The notes below the pieces were generated by a model. The model had not been told where the DNA came from. It worked only from the letters and a program-made list of their open reading frames with translations, and searched no databases. Both the position numbers and the translations under genes were made by a program. This document shows positions 51,813-61,230 of a stretch of DNA of 64,000 nt, one piece after another. The DNA lies in assembly GCA_963853835.1 (NCBI GenBank), contig OY970830.1, positions 30,651,966 to 30,715,965 on the forward strand. Direction: 5' to 3'. This DNA is from Calendula officinalis (Eukaryota; Streptophyta; Magnoliopsida; Asterales; Asteraceae). How positions within the stretch are numbered: the stretch's first letter is position 1; each line of letters begins with the position of its first letter.

Positions 51813-52645
51813 TGTTGGGTTTTCTATGCATTTTGCCACAATTTACTTGAGACGGAAATCTCAAGTAACTTGATTAGAACATCGACCCAATTAAAATTTT
51901 TGGACCGTTAGGTTTACAATTCTAAAGCAGCTAGACGAATTTAATAAATGATTAAATAGATAATTCGAAACTTACATTCGTAGCACCGGGAGATTGCAAA
52001 TCTTGCGATCTAGTACGAGCCAGAATAATCACAGCACTAGGATTCAAGTAAGAATCCCTCTATCGGTTTACACCCAAGGGTTATCACGAGCAGGACAATA
52101 TAGCACTAGGTAGTATAAAGCACCTTGAGAAACAAGCACCGAAAACCAAACCGAAAACTATTTCGGTCGACGGCGGCGGCGGCGGCGGCACACGGCGGCG
52201 GCACGGCGGCAGTGGCGGTCCGGCGGTGGTGGTGCGGCGACGGAGGTGCGGCAGTGGTGGGGCTCGGCCGAATTAGGGGAGAGACAAGCGATCAAGTATT
52301 AAGTGTATTAGGTTAAACCCCTTAACCTTAATATATATACTTGCCAAAAACCCAATTATGGTAATACCCTAATTGGTCCAAAGCCCGCTTCTAATTAACT
52401 ATTAATTAAGCCCGCAAGTATGTACTAAACTATTAATTAATACTTGGTCCGATACCATAATCTAGTTAATTACCCATTAACTAGATTAGCCCGTCTAGCC
52501 CGTTAGTCCGTTTAATTAAACTATTAATTAAACACTACGTTTATTTCTCGTGTTCGTTGATATCTCGAGGATAACTCGAATAGGACTATAAAATACCCGA
52601 ACCATAATACCGGTTTATTTGATGTGTTGGACACTATTTCCAACA
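51813..52645 (-). mobile_element. solo LTR, copia-like
   Basis: An 833 bp unit with ends TGTTGGGTTTTC...ATTTCCAACA and perfect 5 bp target duplication TAAAA (51808-51812 and 52646-52650). No primer site, purine tract or coding region accompanies it, so it is the product of LTR-LTR recombination. It contains a CGGCGG-rich patch (52168-52270) that makes a spurious Ala/Gly frame. It is not related by eye to the other LTRs in the window. Confidence 0.8.
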
Positions 52646-52913
52646 TAAAAAACGCATTGCTCATATAGAAAGTTGAATAAAACAAATTAAATACAGCACA
52701 TTAATTTAGAGAAGTCAAATTAACAGGTTAAATAGTACTCCAGTATAGTACTAACTAAAGTATTTAAAAACTACTCAAAATATCGTATTTTACGAACATG
52801 ACAATGAAAGCGAAATATAAACATAATTTCCTAGGAAAAAACTTAGCTAACAACCCTCATGAACAACATTGTATTTTCCGAAAAAATATATTCCTTAATC
52901 CCATGTCACACCT

Positions 52914-52920
52914 TATAAAA
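52914..52920 (+). promoter_or_regulatory. TATA box of second germin-like gene
   Basis: TATAAAA in the context CACACCTTATAAAAATCA, 66 bases before the ATG at 52980. Confidence 0.55.
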
Positions 52921-52979
52921 ATCATAACCTTAGTTTTAAGAGTATGAGTTGAAAAATTAATAAAGGATTTGAACTTAAG

Positions 52980-53555
52980 ATGATTTCGAAGCTAGAAATA
53001 ACATACACTCTAGTTTCTTTTTTTGTTATACTTCGTATAGCAACCGCAGGAGACCCCGACATCCAAACTGATTATGTGGTCCCGAACAACACCATTGATG
53101 CCAACTACTACACGTTCACAGGAATGCGTCAGCTGGTGGGTGGCGAGTACCCACCAACTTTTAGGGCATTGAAAGTGAGCATGAATGAGTTTCCATCCCT
53201 AAATGGTCTAAGTGTTTCATATGCGGTTCATATCCATCCTAGGGCTTCTGAACTTATGTTTCTTGTTTCGGGATGCCTCCAAGTAGGGTTTGTTGATACA
53301 AATAATAAGCTTTTTGAACAAAGTCTTGAAATGGGTGATATATTTGTATTTCCGAAAGGACTTGTGCACTTTCAGTATAATAATGATACTAAGGAACTAG
53401 CATTGGCAATTTCAGCTTTTGGAAGTGCCAACGCTGGTACTCAGTCTATTCCTACTAGTGTATTTAACACTAGTATATTTGAGGGTATTTTGGATGCATC
53501 TTTTCATGCTAAGAGAGCAACTATTCGAAAGATCGAAGATGGGCTAAAGGCATAA
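52980..53555 (+). CDS. germin-like protein (cupin), intronless, copy 2 with internal deletion
   Basis: A 191-residue relative of the gene at 44355. The signal peptide is about residues 1-23, then GDPDIQTDYV. Metal ligands H84 and H86 (AVHIHPRASE), E91 and H130 (FPKGLVHFQYNN) are all present. Compared with copy 1, eleven residues equivalent to LQFPTKSVNPP, just before the HxH motif, are missing. That is a 33 bp in-frame deletion which removes a conserved beta strand/turn and the PP before HTH. The HxH spacing survives because the preceding codon supplies the first His side of the motif. The promoter TATA and open frame are intact, so it may be expressed, but barrel folding or hexamer assembly could be affected. 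Role as for copy 1, less certain. Confidence 0.88.
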   Translation: MISKLEITYTLVSFFVILRIATAGDPDIQTDYVVPNNTIDANYYTFTGMRQLVGGEYPPTFRALKVSMNEFPSLNGLSVSYAVHIHPRASELMFLVSGCLQVGFVDTNNKLFEQSLEMGDIFVFPKGLVHFQYNNDTKELALAISAFGSANAGTQSIPTSVFNTSIFEGILDASFHAKRATIRKIEDGLKA

Positions 53556-54832
53556 CTCTATCATTCTATAATTGCTCCTTTCGGGTCTTATTCAACAAAA
53601 TAAAACTTTTGTTTGGCTATGTAATTATCATTATTAAAGATCTTTGTAACTGATTTGAAAAGCATATATTGTTAGACCGTTTCCTTGGTAATTTGATGTG
53701 ATTATATTTTAACGAATATCGGAAAGGTTTTTCTTTTCGATTTATTCTTGTCTTTCCTAATTCGTGTGTTTGCACTAATCTACAACCGTTGGCATGAACA
53801 ATGTAATTTTTATTATTTTTATTTTATTTTTTTGCTACTCAAAGGCTTGTAGCCTAGTGCTATTTTAGTGTAAAAATTAAGATGTCGCCTATGACCTTTA
53901 TGCATGCAATATTTTATAATTTATTTCTAATACAAGTTAGGACGTATGTTCATCCCCAAATTTTCACCATCACCAAAGCAGCACCACCACCTTCTCTAAC
54001 TATCTCCATCATCATGCATCACCACCACCAAGAATTAAGGGCTTTACAGTTTTTTTCTCATGGAAAGAAAACGACTGGGTTTCAAAAATGGCAGTTAATT
54101 TGGTTACATACGGAAAAAATCTAGTGATTATGGCTGTCAAAATCAAATTTTAAATGTTAATCGATTGAAGAAATCCCTAGATCTCAAATTTTAAATGTTA
54201 CTCCAACGTTATATTAAGTCTTCAGAGTCACAGCTAACAGTTTCATAAAAAGCCAAAAGGCTACCCAAAAATTTAGCTTGAAATCAGATATCTTGTTAAC
54301 AAATTGTGCAAGATATCAGTCAAATATTTACCGAAATCACAAATATAAAAGAAGATGTTGCACATGGAAGTGACTAGAATAATAATTAAAAAAAAACCTA
54401 AAGATAGATGATTAATATATCAAGTGTTCAAATCAAAATATAAAATTAGATATAAGAATCAGTAAATTTCAAAAGTCAATTATTTTGTTAGCAGAATGAT
54501 AAAATATGAAATTTTAGTAGAAAATAATATAATTTTTTATAACCAAATAAACGAGAAAAACCATGAAAGTTGAAAAGGACATGTAACAAAATCTACCATA
54601 ATACAACTAAGATAGTGAAATACAATTAATACAACTTCTAACACATGAAAATGAGCAACTACCGAATCTTGAAGTACTTACAAGGAAAGATAACGAAGGT
54701 TTGATAGTGAATGGTAGAATGGGCCAAACATGATTTCACTTTCACTAGTCAAAGACTTATCCTAAATGGTCAAATTGCACATCAATGATTTTGTCTCCTA
54801 GGTTTTTCTGTCTTCTTATTCACACTCTAAAT
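53556..54832. other. intergenic, no gene visible
   Basis: AT-rich DNA after the second germin-like gene. The open frame at 53882-54124 has no recognisable domain, and I do not accept it as a gene. Confidence 0.5.
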
Positions 54833-55132
54833 CAGTTCGGTGTAAATTGGACCGAGAACCTGTTGGAACCATCGAAATGAAACGGACGGAACATGACCGA
54901 AGCAAACTATATCAGCTCGGTTCTTATTTCTAGTTTTCATGCAAAACCAGTTCTTAATCCGGTTCAATTCTGAACAGTTCGGTTCTACCCAAAAACCGAG
55001 AAAAAAGTAGAAATACTTTCTCGATTCTCTGTCGGGTTTAGTTCAGTTCCAACGTCATTGGTTCGATCCAGCCAAAACCACTTTCTCGGTTCGCAACCGA
55101 ACAGGTCAGTTCCTAGATCACGTACATCCCTA
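54833..55132. mobile_element. decayed hAT-type MITE (GGTTCGGTTC type)
   Basis: The 8 bp target duplication CTCTAAAT lies at 54825-54832 and 55133-55140. The right end, reverse-complemented, starts TAGGGATGTACGTGATC, a hAT-like TAGGGRTG end. The left end has drifted (CAGTTCGGTGTAAATTGG). The interior is rich in GGTTC/GAACC motifs in both orientations, as in 29385 and 50517. Confidence 0.65.
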
Positions 55133-55173
55133 CTCTAAATCTTGGCTTTGAGATTCTTAAACTTAATCTCATA

Positions 55174-55427
55174 CTCCCCACGTTCCACAAAAAAGTTCTC
55201 ATTTCCCCTTAAAATTTTGTCCCACAAAAAAGTTCTCTTTCTCAAATTTGAGAGGTCCACCTAATAAAATAATATTATTACCAATTATTCCACCGCTAAA
55301 ACAATTTCTCTCTTCAATCTAACCTTATATTTTAATCAAAAGTATTATTATTAAGGACTCTATCATTAATTATCTCCTAAAATCTTGTGCCCAAATGAAA
55401 TGAAAATTTCTTTGTGGAACGGGGAAG
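55174..55427. mobile_element. Stowaway-like MITE (Tc1/mariner type)
   Basis: The left end CTCCCCACGTTCCACAAAAA and the right end (reverse-complemented) CTTCCCCGTTCCACAAAG are each flanked by TA. This is close to the plant Stowaway consensus CTCCCTCCGTCCCACAAA. Confidence 0.75.
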
Positions 55428-55639
55428 TACTAATTAGCAACATTTTTAAAAACTCAAAATTGCCAACCACCACAATTAATGTCACTAAACCCTTGTGAAC
55501 TCGACACTACTACAAGTTGGTAAAACATCAATATACAATGATACAACATAAAATTAGAACTCAAATGTTTCATCTACTTCAACACTAGCACAATAGAGCA
55601 TGTAAAAACTTAATTAAATAGTACCACAAAAGGAGATCT

Positions 55640-55907
55640 TTTGTTGAATACAAAATTACTAATATACCCCTCTAACTCTATTTCTTACGCTTAAATAATC
55701 ATTTTCAAATAGACATCAACCAAACAACCACATAATAAAATATTATTATTACTAAGAACCTCACCATTAATATCCACTAATTATCTTTCTCTCCTTAATC
55801 CAACCTTATATTTTAATCAAAAGTATTATTATTGACCCCAACACTAACTATCACTTAAAATCTTGTAAGCAAAAGAAATGTAAACATCTTTGTGAGATGG
55901 AGGGAGT
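55640..55907. mobile_element. second, diverged Stowaway-like MITE copy
   Basis: It shares CCAACCTTATATTTTAATCA and AAAGTATTATTATT with the copy at 55174 and ends AGATGGAGGGAG followed by TA. The left border is uncertain. Confidence 0.5.
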
Positions 55908-56044
55908 AACTAAACTTCATGTGTCTCAAAATTATTTACAAATTATTGTGGTTGGTTGTTAAGTTGGAGGTAAATTCATATCCTATTTTTCTCTATATAT
56001 AAATATTCCTATAAACATACATAACAAGGGCTAATTTAGTAATT

Positions 56045-56817
56045 CTACATCGGGTACCCAAAGTTCTGTTGAAAGTTCGTCGGTGGTTGTGGCGGCACCG
56101 CCACGGTGTCGGTTGTGGTGGTGATGTCATGAATGCTTGATCTCTTCCTCTCTTTCTTCATCGAATTTTGCCGGAGAAAATACTTTTGAGCATGACTAGC
56201 AACTTGTGTTGGCGTTCGTGAAACGACCACGTTTCGTGAAATGCTCCGCCAGTCTCCCTTCCCGTACCGTTGCAATCCGATCAGAAATAACCTAATTAAA
56301 GTAATTTCAAATCAAAATTAAACAACAATTTCAAACAATTGAATGTGCAATCGCAAAATTAGAACGATTAATTTGATAATAACGATTTAATCAGGATGTA
56401 CAAGTGATAAAGCACAGCGTACCTATGTTCTTCCTCCGTCCACGGGGTTCCTTTTTTCCTTTCACCATCACCATGTTTAGAGCCTTTAGTCATTCCAAAC
56501 GAGATCTGACTCGCTCGTAACTCGGGATCCCAACTCAGAAATGACTCGTCGGAATCATCATCGGCGTAACTAGGTAGCTCAACCTGACCGGAATCAATCT
56601 GAAGCAAATCGTGCACCAACACCTCGTAGTGAGCTCTCACCTGCTCCGGCGACTTACCAGGAACCGCGTCGGCGATCTTCTGCCATCGGCCGATTGTGTC
56701 ATCCGGATACAAAACTAACGCGTCTTCAAACAGTTTATCTTCGTATCTACTCCATGATGACTCCGCCGCTACCGCCGCCGCGGCGTTGATTGCCCAATCG
56801 GTGTCTTGATGATACAT
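56045..56817 (-). CDS. DIVARICATA-type MYB/SANT transcription factor, 2 exons
   Basis: Minus-strand exons 56423-56817 and 56045-56291 join with a GT-AG intron to 213 residues, starting MYHQDTDW. The first SANT repeat lies at about residues 20-75 (SSWSRYEDKLFEDAL, then GRWQKIADAVPGKS and QVRAHYEVLVHDL). The second lies at about 125-172 (GTPWTEEEHRLFLIGLQ, then GDWRSISRNVVVSRTPTQ), ending in the class motif SHAQKYF. The tail has KKERKRSSIHDIT. Proteins of this R-R/SHAQKYF class bind I-box/TATCC-like sites and act in development, circadian and stress control; the target here is unknown. The frame stays open for 32 more codons upstream of the chosen Met, but MYHQ starts just before the conserved region. 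Confidence 0.93.
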
Positions 56818-57326
56818 CAAAATGATTAAATTGAATCGATATGGTAACTGAAAGTTGGGGATTTTAGGATTTTCTGAATCAAGATCTTCGATTTGTAATT
56901 GTGTAACTTGCAAATTTTGTTGATTGAGTTTGTGAATTGTAAATTTGGGGAAATCGATTTGAGGGTTTTGTAAGTTTTTGTAGGAACACTTTTTTTTCTT
57001 GCTTACAATTAATGAATTCGTTTACGAGTTGGTGAATCCGTGCGCGTATTTATATGTGTAACAGTAGCCGTAAAATTTAATTATTATTAAATTAAACAAG
57101 CCTTTTAGTTCATTCCTAAAAAATACGAGTAATATAATACGAGTAATATTTTACTAAAAATATTTTAAGTATTTGGGGTTTTTCTTAAACAATTTAAATT
57201 TAGAAATATTATGTTTTCTATAATTAAAAAAGTTATAAGAGAATGTAATTATTTTACTTACTTTTTCAAATTATCTTAGAGGGTGTTTGAGATTATGTTT
57301 TAGTGTAGATATCTGATTATTGATTA

Positions 57327-59718
57327 TGTAACATCCCGAGACCCGACCTATAATATTTTATTACTTTTGGTAAGTAATATCTTATTGTTTATTATTTTAT
57401 TATTTTATATGATTTTATTTGATTTATTTGAATTAATTGTATTTTTAACCATGAGGTTAAAAATTAGTAAAACTGAGATATTTAATTGTTAAAATGATTT
57501 TTACATATTTGGGTTCATTTCTGAACCGGGGTTCTAAAAATATCTTCGTTGTTAAAATTGGAGTTAGTTAGGTCTAAATTAATTATCTGTGAACCTAATA
57601 TCTTGTACTGTGTTTTAATGAAAAATACCTGTGTTGGGGGTGGGGTGTACGTGTTATGTGTTAGGGGCAGGTGTCAAATTGTTTTTCTTCCCCTCTTGTT
57701 TCTTTCCCAGTCGACAAACACACACACCACACACACACTTGAGCTTTCTTCTAAATTGATGCTTAAAACTTGAAGATCTTGCCTACTAATTGTGATTTTC
57801 GGAATCTAGAAGCAAAACTAAGTAAGTTCTCTCCTTCCTTGGCTAGGGTTTCATGTTCTTGATGTAGACATAAACTAGGGTTCTTGAGTTAGTGGGTTTT
57901 GATGGAGTTCTTGATGAATCTTGCTTGTAATTCGAAATTGATGCATGATTTGGTGTCTAATTGAGTTCTTGCAAGTTGTATGTGTTGAATTGTTAGTTGT
58001 AGCTCATTTGGTGAAGCTTTCATGAAGCTCCATCAATGGTGTTCTTGGGAAGAAGACGGAGTTCTTCCCTAATTTGATGAATTGTGTATTTTGGTGTTCT
58101 TGATGTTGTGTTAGGTTAATTATGCATGTTAGAATGGTAATTGTTAATTATGAAGATCACTAGTTACTTGTTATGTAAATGCATAAAAGGATGGTAGTGT
58201 TTGGCTAGATGGGAATTTAGTCATAAACTAGCTTAATTCATAAATTGTTGACTTTGGTCAAACCTGGAAGTTGACTTTAGTCTTGTATAGCTTGCAAACT
58301 TTAGTTATCAATTTCATGTTAACAATGTGTTAGTTGAATGAATTGTAAGCTTGATTATGTTGGTTTAGGGCCTTGACCCGTTTGTTTGACAATTGGTGCA
58401 ATTTGACCTAAATAAGGTCAAAGTTGGTGAAACTTGCGATTGGATGCAAGTAACTTGTTAAATATGTAATTTTGATGTTGATCAAGTAGCCTAACTCATT
58501 GGAAAGTGTTTTGTAGATTCCCGACCCATTATTCTTGTCTTTGACCCGTTTGGGCCTAGGTTGCATTTTGGGACAAAATGCATAATGAATTGACTTGATG
58601 AAGTGTTAGACTTTAGTATTGGTTATGTGTAAAAATGCAAGTAATTGGTTGTATGTTGTTGTTGCAAGATTTGGCCTTAAGCTTATATTACTTGTTACAC
58701 AATTGATGATTTCGGGTGACAAATTCAGTATTCATTTTGTACATGAAAAGGGAAGGAGCCTCAGTGATATAAGATTACTGAGCTCGGTACCAAAAGGAAG
58801 CTAAGGTTAGTGGATTTAACCTTCTTCTTGTGTGATGTACAAAGGTTTTGATATGGTAGAGTTGTAGGAGAAAAATGCAGCAATTTGGCTGGTCTGGGGG
58901 AGATAGCGGCGCTATCTCTAGGATAGCGGCGCTATCTCTGCTTCATTTTGGAAAATTGGAACAGCGACCCGAAATAGCGTTTGGTATTTAAATAGCGGAC
59001 GCTATCTTTTGGTGGATAGCGGCGCTATCTTCGGATAGCGGCGCTATCTCCATGAAAGATAGCGACGCTATCTATGATAGCGGCGCTATCTTGGCTGATT
59101 TTGGGAAAATTCATTTTTTCTTGTTTTTTCCGGTGGTACCATTAATTGTGAGATTGTTAATGGTAGTATGTGCACATGTTTTCTAGAGTTTAGCTATGAG
59201 TGGGTTTTGGCTAGGCTTCGTTACTATTGGATGGGGTGCTCGGACTCCTACGGATGTGTTCCGTAGGGGGGACTACCGTGCCAATAGTAAAGTAGCCATC
59301 GGTAAACTGTTGTTCGGCCAACAACAATTGTAGGTTCTGCGCAAGTCCGCAGATACTCTCTTAACGTCCAATTGCTTGTGGAAGTTTGGACGGGTTTCTA
59401 GATTGATTTCTCTCGTCTTTAATTTGTTGTGGTTATGCAAATTGATTGTTATTTCTATTCACTTAGCTTTGTGCTAATCCCTCATTTGTTGACTCTTTTC
59501 AGGTTGTGGATTTAGCTTGACTAGAGTCGGGTTTTGGAAGTCTGACTGTACTCTGATTTTGTATACCGCGTCGAGCCTGTTTTAGTAACACCTTTAAATG
59601 TTTTATAAATTTGGTTAATATGTGAAGGTTTTATGATGTGTAATAATTTAGGATTTATGGTTTCTTAAATCGCTTCCGTATGCATTTAAAAAAAATGGCT
59701 CTTGATTGTGGTGTTACA
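57327..59718 (+). repeat. 5' LTR of the gypsy element, with palindrome array
   Basis: 2392 bp. It contains seven copies of the near-palindrome GATAGCGGCGCTATC or close variants at 58902-59090. The open frames in the LTR (e.g. 57549-57773) are not genes. Confidence 0.85.
58902..59090 (+). repeat. array of GATAGCGGCGCTATC near-palindromes
   Basis: Exact copies start at 58902, 58922, 59015, 59034 and 59076. A variant AATAGCGGACGCTATC lies near 58991, and GATAGCGACGCTATC starts at 59058. Each can form a 7 bp stem with a one-base centre, and spacing varies from 18 to 70 bp. Confidence 0.85.
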
Positions 59719-59916
59719 ATTTGGTATCAGAGCCTCAGTTTGGCGATGGTTGCACGTTTAGGTGTACCATTCCCAAATCTTGGCTCGAGTTGGTCAAACT
59801 TCCTCTAGTTGAGGGATTAGTTAAGTGAATATGGACTGTGGTTTGATAGGAGTTAGTATGGTAGGTACTAACGGTTTGAACTAACAGTTCGTGAGATGTT
59901 GTGTTTGTTACAGATA

Positions 59917-61230
59917 ATGGCCGATACCGATCCCAACCAGTTGATAACCCCAACGGACCCTGAACTGGAAGTCACGGGTACATCTAGGGATGTAAATGCG
60001 GAAAGGAAAGATTACATTTTGAGAATGGAGAGTCGGTTAGAGCATCTCCAAAGTATTATTGATGGCATGAACCAAAACCAAAATACCCAAACACCAAATT
60101 TCCCTCCCATGTCCAACCCTACACTATCACCCCGACGATGCAATTTCCCACAACCCCGACATTTACCATGACAGCTCCTTATATGTCAACCCCATCGGAA
60201 TCTCAACCCATGATGTCTCAACTCCAATAATTTTATGTTAATCCCAGTCAAGGTATGCCACAATATCAATTCCCGAACCAACCATACCAATTCATGAAAC
60301 CAACATGCACTTTTAAACAATTCCTTGATTGTAAACCTCCCGAGTTCAGTGGTAGTAGAGATCCAAATGTTACTATGAATTGGTTGAGAGAGATGGATAG
60401 AACTTTGGATGCGTGTGGATGTGATGATAAGTTTAGAGTGATGTATGCTACCCGTAAATTGACAGGTGGTGCTATGAATTGGTGGCATACTTTGGTTGAA
60501 CGTCTACCAAAAGAAACAGTTAACAGTATAACATGGGATCAGTTTAGAGAGCAGGTTTGCAAACGATATTGTAATTCATTTGAGATGGATAGAATTCGAT
60601 CGGAATTCTTAAATTTGCGAATGACGGAAAGAATGTCGGTAGATGATTTGATAGATCAGTTTAATGAGAAGCTGAGATTTGTGCAACAGTGGGTGCCTGA
60701 TGAACCTTCCAGAATAAAACATTTTATTCAAGCCTTACGGCCTGTATATCGAGGTGTAGCTAGACTTGCTACAAACTTGTCCCAAGCCTTTGAATTTGCA
60801 AAGGAAGCTGAAGGTGATTTGAATACCCCTGATTGGGTGAACAAAGAAAGAACGGGGTATCGAAAGTTTAAGTCCACACAATCAAGTTCCCAACAAAGCA
60901 AGAAAGGTCAAGGAAGTCAAAGATATGCGGGTTCGAACCGAAATCAGTCAGGAGCTAATTCAGGTCAGAAAGCACAGTGGTGTGCTAGGTGCAGGTCTTC
61001 TCACAATGGTGCTTGTTCAATCCAAACGATGCGATGTGTTAGATGTGGTCAATATGGGCATGATTTGGGTAAGTGTACGTTTCCCCGGAGTGTATGTTGG
61101 AACTGCCATAAAGAGGGTCACCGGGCCGGTGATTGTCCATCAGAAAGAAGATCGGGTTCGGGATCCGGGTCGGTTGGGGGATCGGTGGCATCATCTCCTC
61201 AGAAGAGGAAGAATCGTCCTACATCAGAGG
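59917..61230 (+). pseudogene. gypsy gag, interrupted
   Basis: Gag begins with Met at 59917 (MADTDPNQL). The frame shifts near 60100-60130 and an in-frame TAA lies at about 60228. The open frame resumes by 60255 and then stays open through the retrotransposon gag domain (PPEFSGSRDP, NWLREMDRTLD, AMNWWHTLV, FEFAKEAEGD) and two CCHC zinc knuckles, CVRCGQYGHDLGKC and CWNCHKEGHRAGDC. The breaks remove a clean start for Gag in this copy. Confidence 0.85.

Noticed and set aside
53882..54124. 80-codon frame downstream of the second germin-like gene
   Set aside because: No domain, a CACCAC repeat in its middle, and no promoter or splice support.
57549..57773. 74-codon frame in the gypsy LTR
   Set aside because: Inside the LTR, no homology, contains a CACACA simple repeat.
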